A stretch of 64,000 nucleotides of DNA from Halisarca cf. caerulea (GCA_963170055.1 CAUJGJ010000003.1:1155344-1219343), one strand, 5' to 3'; positions 23,827 to 35,608 are shown, numbered from the stretch's first letter. The notes: generated from the letters alone by a model not told the origin. Numbers and translations are program-made.

Positions 23827-24305
23827 ACACTAGACAAAGCACAAGAGGGACTGATAAGCACAATCAAGCAGTACACTGAGTATGTAAGCACTGTACAATG
23901 TGGTTGGTGGTGATCATTCAGTGTCCGAGGGCCTTACAAACTGTCCATGTAACACAGCTTGCATAGCTGTCCACACAGTAGAGGACAAGGTCTGCTATAC
24001 TATATAACAGCACAGGGAGACATTCACAGATGTGGTATAATATTGTGTGGTTGAATGGGAATACAGCACTTGAAACAATGGGATACAGAACTTAGGTTCC
24101 CATGGAAACACAGGTGAATAGTAAGCGCATCAACCGCCAACAATAAAGCTGTACAAGAAGAGATTCGTCACAAAGATTTGTATCAGGAGCAAAACGTACC
24201 AAGGAGCCGAGTCGATAAATCACAGATGGCAAATCACCATTTTAGGGGGTCGTATAGCGCTTGTCATGGAAGTAACTTCCTTAAAATGATACAAACGGTT
24301 ATTAC

Positions 24306-24559
24306 CTTGCTCAGACAAATCGACTTCCTTGGATTGTGTGCGCTGTAACAGCAAATGAAGCCGATAAATCTCCGAAAGGCGGCGCCGGGGCCCGGTCTTC
24401 TCTACGTTCACGATAGTAGAAGTAGATCTCAGCTCTCCATAGTTGGGTCCCAGATGGAGAATCACTAGTCGGATACTCCGAACTTTCACATCATCTGAGT
24501 AAAAGCCTCTCACGTCACCAAAACCTGGAAAAATTAGCAGGAGCATACGCGGTGGCCAT
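24306..24559 (-). CDS. Candidate first exon of a duplicated gene, unknown product
   Basis: An open minus frame from ATG 24546 (MLLLIFPGFGDVRGFYSDDV) runs to a donor-like AAG|GTAATA at 24306/24305. A second ATG at 24559 in a better context (AAAATGGCC) opens another short frame. The paralogue at 45234-45459 keeps the same frame and donor but is five codons shorter by an in-frame 15-nt difference, which mildly supports coding. No domain was recognised. Possible later exons on the minus strand between 24300 and 23880 could not be fixed. Confidence 0.35.
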
Positions 24560-24640
24560 TTTCGTTGTTTTGAGTCGACAAGTCACAGTTTAAGTTCCAC
24601 TTCAAAAACTGGATCTCAAAGTAAGAGTCGCGTTTGCTTC

Positions 24641-24670
24641 ACGCGCGACTAGAGACAGGAACACATCCAA
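24641..24670. repeat. Left terminal inverted repeat of the MULE
   Basis: 30 bp, exact reverse complement of 29096-29125, preceded by the target duplication TTTGCTTC. Confidence 0.93.
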
Positions 24671-24844
24671 TTGTATTCATTGTATTTTAAGATAATTCAT
24701 AGTAGGAAGTTGATTATCATGCAATGAATATCATTAATAGACCTTGTACATGCAATTCAAAATAAAATGGCTGGTTAAATCGGGCGAGCAGCTACTTATC
24801 AAGAGGATAATGCCTCAAAAGTGAGTACTTGTTGACAAAAGAGC

Positions 24845-27800
24845 CTAAAGGTGGTCAGATCTGTACTCTTTAATGATTTTGAAGGCCATCCATTGTCTGA
24901 TGTAAGGTATGTCCAACTGTAATGAAGATATGGACTCACATGCAAGCATGCAATGGCAGTGTCAAGCTACCTATACAAATCAAAGCTTCTATGCCATGTT
25001 CTTCATGTCTCATGATGGTAGAATATGCATGCATGTCTTCATAGTAGCAAAAAACCTTTAGATGAACTTACATGAGTAAACGTAGTGTTAAGAGTGTATC
25101 TCATAGCGAACTGTGAAGGGTATGAGGGAGGATACACGCACAATGTACAATACTGATACGGGCAATGACATGATGGAAAGAAGAGCATACCATGCATACA
25201 AATACACCACAGTCGTCACTGTTCTTTTGTTTCTCCACATTTTGTACCGCTACAGTCCATGTTGTCTTCGAGTCGAGGCGGTGACGGATGAATCTCTGCA
25301 CGTCATCCAGTATGGCAGTATCCAAGGGGTAGTTCATGGAGTCAAAGTACAATATTGTATTTGTAGCTAGCTTCAGAATCTGCATTGAGTAGTCAGGTGA
25401 GTCAAGTATTCAATACATTTACACAACTGCAGTACTACCATACTTACTATGAGTGTCACACTTCCAGTCACCTTCTGGTGCTTCAATGAGGTCCATACAC
25501 TCCCTGTAGTGGTTGTTAAATGCAATATGTACTACGTATGAAAGCATCCAAAGAGTAGTGTTTATTGATCAAACACACCAGTGAAACCACTTGTCACACT
25601 TGTCACAAGCTATCATATTTCGCTGGGTTGTCACATCCGTACAAAGCTGGCACTGCCACTCAGCTTTCGTCTCTGTTACTGTGGTAGCAGTATAAGCAGT
25701 TGTAATGTTATCCTCATGATTGTGTGATTTAGACTTTTAAGGCTACTTACCAGCCACTTCAACTAGCATCCACGCCACAGGGGTGAAAAACCTCTGGATG
25801 GTGCTGATGTCCACTTCCACTATGTAGTCCGGAAGGACATCGGACATGGTATTTACCACCTCGTCAGCCATGATGAGCTTGCCATTGGTGACAGCACGTT
25901 GTGCCACTGACTCCTCAACAAACATTTCTAGTATTTCTGAAAAGAAACGGAAAACATACATATGTGGTGATTGTGCATACATGTAGTTTGCATGATAGGC
26001 TTTTAGTGCTACTGAATGTGTTGAGCATGTACATACTCATTGCTTCTTCTGTACTGAGAGGGGTCAACGTAGCTAATAATGTGGCCATGATAGTTTTCTT
26101 CTCCTCAGTGGATGGCTTGGCTAGGCGTACCTAATTATTGTATGAAACGTTATACACATACAGTACATACGTATGTACAGTATTGCAAGGTTGCGTTAGG
26201 GTAAGTATCTTCGTTGACTTTCTCCTTTTTTTCATGGACTTGAATCGCTGTATAGCCATCTTCTTATTACTAGGCTCAATTGGAGCCTGAGGAAGAGCAC
26301 TGATGTCTTGCGATGTGAGTGCCTTCAGTACTGAGATAGCGGCTGTGACTTGTTTCTCAACTGCCAAGAGAGCCTCAGCACTGGAGCACTCAATTGCGCA
26401 GGCCCTCAACTCATCCAGCTTAGATAGCAAGCGACTACGTCCAGAAGTAGAGGGAGGGGGAGGTGGCTGTCGTACAGCATCCAGGATAAGCTGTGTGTCA
26501 TCCTTGGTAGAGGTGCTGGGTGGGTGTGAGTCGACTGTCCTTCCAGAGGTTCGTACCACTAGGTGAATGTGCTTACATATGGTGCTGTGAATCAGATGAT
26601 CATGACAGGTGCAGGAGAACATGTGAAGGCAGATGTTGCAGTGTGTGCACTCTAGAGCACAGCCCTGGGTGCAACGCTCATTCTCCTGACACACTGTGTA
26701 CTCAGCATCCCCTGATTTCACAGCCCATATGCTGCTCCCCCCAGCTGACACACAACTGTGACATGTGAGAGAGTATTGAATACATGTTAATGTTATATGT
26801 ACCTTAGTACGTAAAATATGTACATGTACGCACTCGCTAGACAGCTCCAGACTGGCCATGTGCCGTGCGTGAATTGCACTTAGCCTGGAGCTTGTCTTCC
26901 CCTTCTCCAGCTTGATAAGCCTTTCAAAGGCTTTGTCCCTAGCCAACCGCAGGAGTACATGCAGGCATTTGTCCACACGTCTGTTGACTTTCCCTTGCAT
27001 GTACACCTGCTTCAAAGTGTTGTGGAATGCCTCTACAAACATATTGGTATTGATCCCTGCACCCTACAAAGAATTTTATTTGAGAGCAACAATTAATCAA
27101 CTAGCAGCATGCACTCCAGTTCTTAGAATGAAAGGATAATGAGACCTCACTTGGCGATAGCAGCTGGCCCACTCTTCTGGGGAAGCACTGTAGTACTTCT
27201 GGAAGTACCGTCCAAATGCTGTTGTAACGGGATCCACATTTAACTGGTTCTGCACCTAATGTATGGGACCTCACATCATACCTACATGTGCATTGCATGT
27301 ATTTTGATGCAGTATCTTACACATTCATTCTTGTACATACCTTGCTAAGGAGGTTCGTGAACTTATTCAGGTCTAGCTCCTCCAAAAGAACCCTCAGCTG
27401 GTTGTAGACCGCAGCTTGTTCCTCCATTCCTGTGATGTGCTGCTGAAGAGCACCCCTCCAAGCCCTGTCCACATGCCATGTGCAGAGTAGCTTTTTGGGA
27501 GTGCTGTCAAAGGCACTGACCCAAGCCATAAAGTACTGTTCTGCCATGTCAGACATGAACCACAGAGGACGTACCATCCCACACTTAGTGCGAACAGAGG
27601 CAAAGAACTCAATCAGTATTGCCCTGTCCTCTCTATTGGTGATACACCAAGCGCATGGAAACCCCTCCCCGTACTCATCTACAACTAGTAAGGTTATAAG
27701 CTTAAAGTCATATGCGTTGGTGCCATGGGTAGCATCAACACAAACAACCTTACCCTCCCCAAACTTCTTGAACATTTCGGCCTGAATGGGAGTCTGAAGA

Positions 27801-28831
27801 GCAATGACAAAATCATCCCTTTTCAGGGCTCTTCTCTCATCATCGACACCTTGAGGTTTATAGAAGAGGACGACATTGTCCTCTCCTTTTCCCCTCATCT
27901 CCTCCACCCATGCTGCTACACTGGTGGCATCATCGCTGTGCCTCTGACCTCCCTCCAGCTTCAAAGACCGTTGGATATTGTTGATGTCTTTTCTTTGAAT
28001 TAAATGTATTCTTTCAAATTCATCACTAACTGAATTACGTATGTCATCTAAAATCTTATCGTATGTTACCCCCTGTGTTATTTTCCCAGCTATTTTAAGC
28101 CTATCCCCTTCACTCAGTCTAATGTGGCCTAGCCTAGTGTCATGTGCATAATGTGTGTGGCACACTTCTGCACTCACTGACTGCAGGGAGTGATTAACAG
28201 TCAGTGTAATTGCAGCGGTGCAGTGACTGTTGATCTTGGAGGTACCCTGGCTCTTGAGCCTTCTCTTTCCAGACCCCTTGGGGTGGAAAGTACCTGACCT
28301 GTTGCACTGAAAGTATGTAATAGTGTTATCCTCTGTGGCTTTGTCCCCCGTGGCTTTCACAAACATGGCTCTCCCTTCCTTTTCATATGTGCTTTTCCAC
28401 TATGTAAACTCTGGTTATGAAGGTAGCCAGAGATCTGTTTTGAACTCAGCAGGCAATATTTCTACACACTGTATTGTAGGTGATTATGCCATCCATACTG
28501 CAGCCAAAGGCTTTATTTTATCCTGAGCTACTTCACCTACCCCAAAATCGTAGACTGTATTATGTACATTGTTTTGTTTGCGTGACTGCTCACCTTCTTC
28601 ACTGCTGAAATTCATCAATTCTATATTCATTTTCATAGAGTGGTCTGAGGACAAGTGACTCCTGAGCTGTCTGATGTAGCGGCACGTGAACTGACAGTTG
28701 TCTTCTTGGCAGCAGATGCTTCCATGACTAGTGTTCTCTATGCTGTGAACCTTGTTCTGGTGCCGTGTCAGACCCCATTTCGTTGAAAATTCCCTGGAAC
28801 AGGTGGAACAAGAGAACAACTGGCCGGACAT
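24845..28831 (-). CDS. MULE transposase with C2H2, SWIM, PHD and Ulp1/C48-like domains
   Basis: Eleven exons (28831-28541, 28399-27341, 27255-27151, 27063-about 26179, 26130-26037, 25936-25751, 25672-25579, 25503-25448, 25366-25191, 25110-25072, 24916-24845) keep one frame, about 1,018 residues. Exon 1 has two C2H2 fingers. Exon 2 holds the MULE DDE-type core: VVCVDATHGTNAYDF (first Asp), WFMSDMAEQYFMAW (second Asp) and LLCTWHVDRAW. Exon 4 has a SWIM finger (FSCTCHDH...ICKHIH) that would bind DNA. Exons 7-8 form a PHD finger (CQLC, CDKCDKWFHWECM, WKCDTH). Exons 9-11 resemble the second half of a Ulp1/C48 cysteine peptidase (YFDSM with Asp, SDDCGVFVCM with Cys). The catalytic His was not found. 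The exon 4/5 border is uncertain. Confidence 0.82.
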
Positions 28832-29095
28832 CCCTTCCTTGGAAGAACAAAGACAGTTCTGAGCTGGGGAGGGAAGCTTATCCCTTTTGTCATTGTGTTT
28901 TGACTTGTTATTTCAGTCAATTCTATGTTCACAGGACTGGTGGTGCCTTCCTTTTTGAACAACATTGGCTTATGAAGTGTATGTAGTATCTGTAATCAAG
29001 TGTATTCATTTTTTAATAGAATTCATAAACTGTTGGACATGTAATTATGGTGCTGCCACGTAATGATATTCATTATTCCATAATTATATTCATGG

Positions 29096-29125
29096 TTGGA
29101 TGTGTTCCTGTCTCTAGTCGCGCGT
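29096..29125. repeat. Right terminal inverted repeat of the MULE
   Basis: 30 bp, followed by the second copy of TTTGCTTC at 29126-29133. A diverged version of its outer part (CCTGTCTCTAGCCGTACGT) occurs near 33640-33659 at the start of duplicate segment B'. Confidence 0.92.
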
Positions 29126-29135
29126 TTTGCTTCTC

Positions 29136-29635
29136 TCGGGCAGGACTGAGCGCTAGTTCAAGTTGTCATTTTCCTCTTTTGACGCTGGAACTATTATGTC
29201 TGTATTTTCACTGCTTCAGAAACGAGATTTATCTGTAACCAGTTGTCCGAATTCTGCTCACGTCCGCTCATCGTGAACAGAACATGTGACGTGATGGCTC
29301 ACTGCATGAAGAGCGCCCTGAAATGTGATTCTAGCACTGATTGGAGCTCAAATGGTGGTCTAAACGGTACGTTGTCCTAGCTGTAGTATTGCATGTACTG
29401 GTGACTATTCCTGTACGACGGATGATAGATGATATTTGTAGTTTTAGATAACTTCAGTCAACTTGACTTGGTTGGTAGTTACCTGGATAGTAAGTACTCC
29501 TTGCTCTCTTTTTCCTTCATCTGCAGTACTTGAAGCTGATTATCACTGATAGTAGGTATTTCTCGTGACAATAAGTACTTGTTTAGTTTGTCCTTGATAG
29601 TCCTCACAGGAGATATTTATTTGTACTTGTGTGTG
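29136..29635. repeat. Dispersed repeat B, copy 1 of 3
   Basis: It starts GCAGGACTGAGCGCTAGTT and includes CATCTGTAACCAGTTGTCCG-like and GACTATTCCTGTACGACGGA words. It is also found at 33690-34530 and 51534-52031, same orientation. No coding capacity was recognised. Confidence 0.9.
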
Positions 29636-29639
29636 TGTA

Positions 29640-29647
29640 TGTAAGGT

Positions 29648-29717
<70 letters not shown>
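29640..29717. repeat. (GT)n microsatellite
   Basis: About 75 bp, matched by 35560-35629 in the second copy. Confidence 0.96.
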
Positions 29718-30367
29718 GCTTGTCTTGGTAGTCTATGCCAAGGTCAAAAAAACGGCTGGAAACTGCAATGTTTTTAGAGAATGTTTTTAGCATTGTGGTA
29801 GCAAGCTTGTAACTTGCATGTTACAGGGAAGAAAACGGCAGTTGTACACCTTGAAATTGACATGTACTGGCCAGTTTACTGCCATGTAACTGTCATGGTA
29901 CTGCCATGCCAGGGCTCTCCCCAGGATTTCTGGAAGGTGTAGTGCTCACCAGTGGTCCAAAAATAATTTTTTGCTCGCTTCACTCACGATACCTCTCAAC
30001 CATGTACATCCTGAATGATCTTCAGTACACTCCTGCATTTAGTAATCATGATACACTCTCATTTTGGGACCAAGGGGTGCCCGTAATTGTGAAAGTGCCC
30101 GTAAGTATGAATCCTCTAGTACCTACAGTATGTGGACTTTGAGACATTCAACACTTTTAATATTCTTTATTTCTTTAATTTCCTTTAAGCAGTGACAAGT
30201 GGATGCTTTCTACCAGTGGTTTACCTGATATTACGCATGCACACACACCACATGGTACAGCTATAGACCCATAATGTAGTCCACATTAGCACTGATATTA
30301 GGAGTACATGCATGAAACACTGTCCAGTTGAGTGAGGTGCTGAGAGGTGAGGAGTGAGGGAAGCTAC

Positions 30368-30850
30368 CACCTGTGTAGTGTGTACATACGGACCTACTCC
30401 CACCACCTGTGTAGTGTGTACATACGGACCTACTCCTACCACCTGTGTAGTGTGTGACCTACTCCTACCACCTGTGTAGTGTGTACATACTGACCTACTC
30501 CTACCACCTGTGTAGTGTGTACATACGGACCTACTCCTACCACCTGTGTAGTGTGTACATACGGACCTACTCCTACCACCTGTGTAGTGTGTACATACGG
30601 ACCTACTCCTACCACCTGTGTAGTGTGTACATACGGACCTACTCCTACCACCTGCATGTGTAGTGTGTACATACGGACCTACTCCTACCACCTGTGTAGT
30701 GTGTACATACGGACCTACTCCTATGACCTGTGTAGTGTGTACATACGGACCTACTCCTACCACCTGTGTAGTGTGTACATATGGACCTACTCCTACCACC
30801 TGTGTAGTGTGTACATACGGACCTACTCCTATGACCTGTGTAGTGTGTAT
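30368..30850. repeat. 36-bp minisatellite, about 13 copies
   Basis: A unit containing TGTGTAGTGTGTACATACGG and ACCTACTCCTACC. Since 36 is a multiple of three, frames run through it on both strands. The counterpart at 38995-39180 has about five copies. Confidence 0.95.
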
Positions 30851-31112
30851 ATTAGAGCTTGTATTTCCCCAGAACTTCAGTATTTGTCTCTAGAAGTGGT
30901 TTTCCTGTGAACTGAAGCATCTGAAATGGCAAAAGTGCAGATTTGTCCAGCAAACCACAGATACACTCACTGCACAGATGAACACTATCACTGTGAATTA
31001 GTGGACCATTATTTATTATTTATTTTTATATTTATTTATTTATTCATAAGTAATGCTATTCTTATGTTCAATGATTTGAAATTCTGATTGACTTCATATT
31101 TCAATTAATTAG

Positions 31113-31542
31113 TGTCACGAAGTGCACGACAGTCACCACGCGAAGTCAACTCAATAATTCAAACAGCTCCAACTTGAGCAATAGCTATATACAAAACTCA
31201 GTAAAACACATATACTAACTGGTACAGCTATATTATACATGAAAGTCATGGCACTACACAAAGGGAAGTACTAGTGGAATTACAATGGCTCTAACACAAA
31301 AGGCGCAGGCCGCATACAGACAGTAAGAACTACAGACAGTAAAGATTAATGTTCAACAGCAAATATGATAAAGAAACTTCAAACTACAGTACAGAGATGA
31401 TCATCTACACAATATATCAAGTTACACTATGGATACACTGTATAAACAACAGGAAATGATAACACAAGAATGACTGACTACATAAAGTATTATACAATGC
31501 ATACACATAAACATGGACAATAGTCAATAGGAGAACATCACA
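31113..31542. mobile_element. Solo LTR, 430 bp
   Basis: It begins TGTCACGAAGTGC and ends GAACATCACA (TG...CA), flanked by ATTAG on both sides (31108-31112 and 31543-31547). The duplicate segment at about 39431-39440 has a single ATTAG running straight into TATCACACAACATCC, i.e. the empty site. No internal coding region remains; it was probably left by recombination between two LTRs. Confidence 0.88.
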
Positions 31543-31791
31543 ATTAGTATTACACAACATCCCATTGTTGACATGTACTTTCTAGTTAACAGATATTACT
31601 CATTTTTCATGACTCACTTTATCTTAAACGGGAGATGGCAATAGCATTAGAAGGAAGGAGGGTGTGTGCACCCAAATACACTAAAATGTGTGTTGTCCGT
31701 GGTCAACTGCCTTTACTAGCATATTTGATGAGATGCAATGAATTCGAGAGAGCTGGGAATTGCTGAGGTCGACATGTCATGGACAGACACA

Positions 31792-32169
31792 AATCCTATG
31801 GTGAACGTGTCCGTGAAGTTGAGAGAGCAGCCTTCACTCCACTGGTGTTTGCGTGTACCGGAGGAATGGCCAGGGAGTGTACAACATTTTTCAAGCGACT
31901 GAGTTCCATGATTGCAGAAAGGAGAAAAATGAGGTACCAGCACGTGATCAACTGGTTGAGATGTCAGATCTCTTTCCTTCTATTGAGGCAATCTATCATG
32001 GCAATCAGAGGCTCCAGATCAGGCAAAAAGACCATCAACATCCCAGCTGACTTTGCTTGTGTCTAAATGTAGTTGATCAACAGTTGCTCTTTATTATCAA
32101 TACTTGTATTGAATTGTAAATCGCTGTGTAATTATTGTACTACCTCAAAAAAAAAAAAAAAAAAAAAAA
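31792..32169 (+). pseudogene. 5'-truncated reverse transcriptase element, C-terminal end with poly(A)
   Basis: Encodes about 90 residues ending at the stop near 32066 (YGERVREVERAAFTPLVF, WLRCQISFLLLRQSI, RGSRSG). This matches the last part of the protein at 47846-51127 (YGERIREIERGVFTPLVLS, WLRCRLSFACVRASI). A short 3' UTR and about 24 A (32146-32169) follow. The paralogous site at about 39680 lacks it, so it inserted after the duplication. It cannot encode a working enzyme. Confidence 0.88.
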
Positions 32170-32325
32170 TTATACGTAAATACGCAAACACGTGCTATAC
32201 GTTCGATTACATCATAACACTGTAGTGTAAATTAAATTCTTGTAACAATAATACATGCATACGCTAGCTCATATAAAATATGTTAATACATAAGTCTGTT
32301 CACTTGTCAATGATAGTATACGATT

Positions 32326-33625
32326 CATTAGATTCTGGCCTCATTGGTGGCCAATGTGGTCGAATCAGGCAATCTTGGGCATCTCCGGTGGCGAGATCCT
32401 CTTAGGCATGTCACTGCCGATCTGATCAGGGAGAAGTTGAGGATGCACCTGATCCATGTCATAGTGGTGGAGTATGGTTGTCCTCTCTTTGTTGCAATCT
32501 TATCAGCCAGACGTCCATAAAATACTGCTGAGGATTTACTCATGCCTCCAGTGGTGCTGAACACCAAAGGAGTGAATGAGGCTAGCTCAATGTCGCGGAT
32601 CCTTTGTTCATACATGCGCCGCTTGATCTGCGCGTGGTGTGCATAGCAGGCAGGGATAGAGGACCTCTTGTTGGATGGTGCGTGAGGGTTAAAGACCTTA
32701 ACATCAAAAAATGCACGCTGGTAAGAGGTTCCCCAGAAGCCCTTGGCCATTATGTCGGATCTCGCATTGTCGTCAGTGATAGCAGATGCATATCGGAGGG
32801 TGTGTCCATCAAGTGGTTGCAAGACTGGCTCCACAGTAGTTTCGTGGCATACTTCTGACAGCAAACTGTGGGTGATATCCCGGATCTCATTGTGTCGATG
32901 AATGGGGAATGCTCCTTTTGGGCAGGATAGTGCATGCTCCACAGTGAAAGGTTCATTGCAAGCACATGTAGATGGCATTCGCTCTGGCAGCCAGTTGTAT
33001 CGAAGAGCCAATGCATCCCGGAATGCACTCTTGTACAAGGTAAATCCCTGACTCTCCAGAGGTAGAGCAGTGAGCCATGATGAAGCACCTTTCTCCTTGG
33101 CCAAATCAACTGATCTCTTCAATGAAGATGTTAGTTGAATATTGGCAGCTTCTTCTTCGAACCTAGCTTTTCTTTCTTGTCTCACTTCTCGCTTCATCTG
33201 GGTCATTTCATCCCAAACACCATGAGGACATTCTTCTTCATTGATAATGAAGTTGATGAGTGGAGCAGTAATTTTCTCCGAGGATTCATACTGAAATGCA
33301 CATGATTTGGCGGGGTTAGCTAGTCCCATCCCTCCAAGACGGCAAGGTAGTGCAAGGACATCTCGTTCTGCATCAGATATTGCACTCTTGCCAGTGATAG
33401 CAGGAATTAGGTCATGCCTGATAGCATCTTCCAGGGGGGATAGCAGTTCAGAGACATTTGGAACTGTCCTCAGTACATAATTCCATCGATGGGACATACC
33501 ATGTATGAAGGCCGAGTAAGCAGCCTGTGGTTCTCTTTTGGCAATGGTAGAGAGACAGGTAATTTCATCGCACCATTCAGACACTTTCTTCTCCACAAAT
33601 TTCCTCACAAACTCAGTGCATGAAT
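32326..33625 (-). pseudogene. 5'-truncated reverse transcriptase element, C-terminal half
   Basis: A 426-codon open frame (ATG at 33608; homology begins a few codons earlier) corresponds to the C-terminal half of the protein at 47846-51127. It has YSAFIHGMSHRWNYVLRT, LALPCRLGGMGLANP, a zinc knuckle-like CACNEPFTVEHALSC and a restriction-like nuclease region (RHNEIRDIT, FFDVKVFNPHAPSN). The frame is intact but the reverse transcriptase core is absent, so it is a truncated insert. It diverges clearly from the 47.8-kb copy, so it is another subfamily. It lies tail-to-tail with the fragment at 31792-32169 and separates the two tandem B segments. No poly(A) was seen at its 3' end. Confidence 0.82.
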
Positions 33626-33689
33626 ATTGTTAGTGGCCTTCCTGTCTCTAGCCGTACGTCTGTCTAGTCTATACGCGCGTGTTTGTATG

Positions 33690-34530
33690 CTTCTCTCAAG
33701 CAGGACTGAGCGCTAGTTGTCATTTTCCTCTTTCACGCTGGAACTATTATCTGTATTTTCGCTGCTTCAGAAGCAAAATTCATCTGTAACCAGTTGTCCG
33801 AATTCTGCTGACGTCCGTTCATCGTGAACAGAACATGTCACGTGATGGCTCACTGAAGAGCGCGCTAAAATGTGATTCTAACACCGCTGATTGGAGCTCA
33901 AATGGCAGTCTAAACGGTGCGTTGTCCTAGCTGTAGTATTGTGTGTACTGGTGACTATTCCTGTACGACGGATGATAGCTTGTAGTTTTGAATATAACTT
34001 CAGTCAACTTGATTGATAGTTACCTGGATAGTAAGTACTCCTTGCTCTCTTTTCCCTCATCTGCAGTACTTGAAGCTGTGCATCACTGATAGTAGGTACT
34101 CCTTGCTCTCTTTCTCCTTGCTCTCTTTCTCCCTCATCTGCAGTACTTGAAGCTGTTTATCACTGATAATAAGTACTCCTTGCTCTCTTTTTCCCTCATC
34201 TGCAGTAATTGAAGCTGTGCATCACTGATAGTAGGTATTCCTTGTTCTCTTTCTCCCTCATCTGCAGTACTTGAAGCTGTGCATCACTGATAGTAGGTAC
34301 TCCTTGCTCTCTTTCTCCCTCGTCTGCAGTACTTGTAGCTGATTATCACTGATAGTAGGTACTCCTTGCTCTCTTTCTCCCTCATCTGCAGTACTTGAAG
34401 CTGTGCATCACTGATAGTAGGTACTCCTTGTTCTCTTTCTCCCTCATCTGCAGTACTTGAAGCTGTGCATCACTGATGGTAGGTACTTCTCTTGACAATA
34501 AGTACTTGTTTAGTTTGTCCTTGATAGTCC
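33690..34530. repeat. Dispersed repeat B, copy 2, with an expanded 62-bp tandem array
   Basis: Same sequence as 29136-29635, but the segment TACTCCTTGCTCTCTTTCTC / CATCTGCAGTACTTGAAGCT is repeated about seven times at roughly 62-bp spacing (34030-34490). In copy 3 (51534-52031) a different internal segment is duplicated. Confidence 0.92.
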
Positions 34531-34536
34531 TCACTA

Positions 34537-34717
34537 ACCAAGTTCCCCTGTATTTCATCCTCTCATGTATTCCTTGTGTGCACTCATTGTCAATAGTACA
34601 TGGCATTGTGCATATGTCCAAGTAGATACTGATACTTACCAGATAACCCCCACACACAGACATGTGTACATGTGTGTTCCTGTGAGTACAGAAGTGTACA
34701 TTTGTATGTATGTGGGC

Positions 34718-34790
<73 letters not shown>

Positions 34791-35537
34791 TGTGTGTGTG
34801 TGTGTATGTGTGTGTGTGTGTTGTACATGTGTGGGTGTGGGTGTGGGGGGGTGTGCGCACTCGCGCGCAATACATGGTATATCGCGATATGTTCTCCAGA
34901 CGATACGATACACTAAAGACACTGCATGTCATGATTCAGTTGCCATGTACACATCTCCAGGGGTTGTCCTGCTGGGCCTGCAATGCTAGTACATTTGACC
35001 TTTACACAAGCACACTATTGTGGTTTCACAGTCCCAATACCTCACACCCACAGTTAATCAGTCAATCAATTGCAATCAGAATAGGTTAATTAATTGAGCT
35101 TAATACACACAGTATACCGGAGTGCTTAGAGATGTCATGCTTTGGCAGTCTCTTATATAGAGAACTGGGTTGTTGACAGATGTGTACTAGGCTAGCACTT
35201 GAACAGGTGAACTACGAATATTGCCTTTGACAACTCTGACTGCACCTATTTTGCAGTGTGCTGATATCGTGATGTGTCGTGATACATGACTAGATAATAA
35301 AACATTATCATGATACACTTTTAGCAGTATCGTGGCAACACTAATGTGTACATGTATGCACACCAGTTGTGTTGGTATTTCCATGTGTGACTCAGTACCA
35401 CGTAGTGTACACATACCAACTGCAATACAACACATACGTTTATGACTACATACACAAGAATACAAACCTCACACACCTTTTCACATGTTGGTCATTGTTG
35501 TATTCACATGTGTGCTATATTACCAAAATTGTGCACA
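34537..35537. other. Block present only in copy 2 of duplication B (about 1.0 kb)
   Basis: It contains a GT microsatellite (34718-34821) and otherwise unrecognised sequence. It is bounded by points where copy 1 runs directly from CCTCAC to GAGATATTTATTTG. Either an insertion here or a deletion in copy 1. Confidence 0.6.
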
Positions 35538-35557
35538 CATGAGATATTTATTTGTAC

Positions 35558-35559
<2 letters not shown>

Positions 35560-35608
<49 letters not shown>

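Larger units (their letters stand above)
24641..29125 (-). mobile_element. Complete MULE-type DNA transposon with 30-bp terminal inverted repeats
   Basis: 24641-24670 and 29096-29125 are perfect 30-bp inverted repeats beginning ACGCGCGACTAGAGACAGGA. TTTGCTTC flanks both sides (24633-24640 and 29126-29133), an 8-bp target duplication, which is in the range for Mutator-like elements. The 4,485-bp interior holds one minus-strand multi-exon gene with a MULE transposase domain and no visible inactivating change. It was inserted between duplicated segment A on the left and segment B on the right. Confidence 0.92.
29126..32240. repeat. Tandem segmental duplication B, copy 1
   Basis: Collinear with 33640-39745 in direct orientation: dispersed repeat B, GT tract, ACGGCAGTTGTAC region, the 36-bp array, an ATTT-rich tract, and CGTTCGATTACATCATAA at the end. 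Copy 1 lacks two blocks present in copy 2 (34537-35537 and 35985-38060). It has two insertions that copy 2 lacks (solo LTR, retroelement fragment). Confidence 0.85.

Noticed and set aside
25367..25386. Acceptor CAG at 25387 for the C48-like exon
   Set aside because: It would shift the frame relative to the PHD exon; the TAG acceptor just inside gives a continuous frame, although its pyrimidine tract is weak.
26761..26834. A short intron inside the fourth MULE exon
   Set aside because: GT and AG are present, but removing 74 bases would break the frame that leads into the SWIM finger, while the unspliced frame is open.
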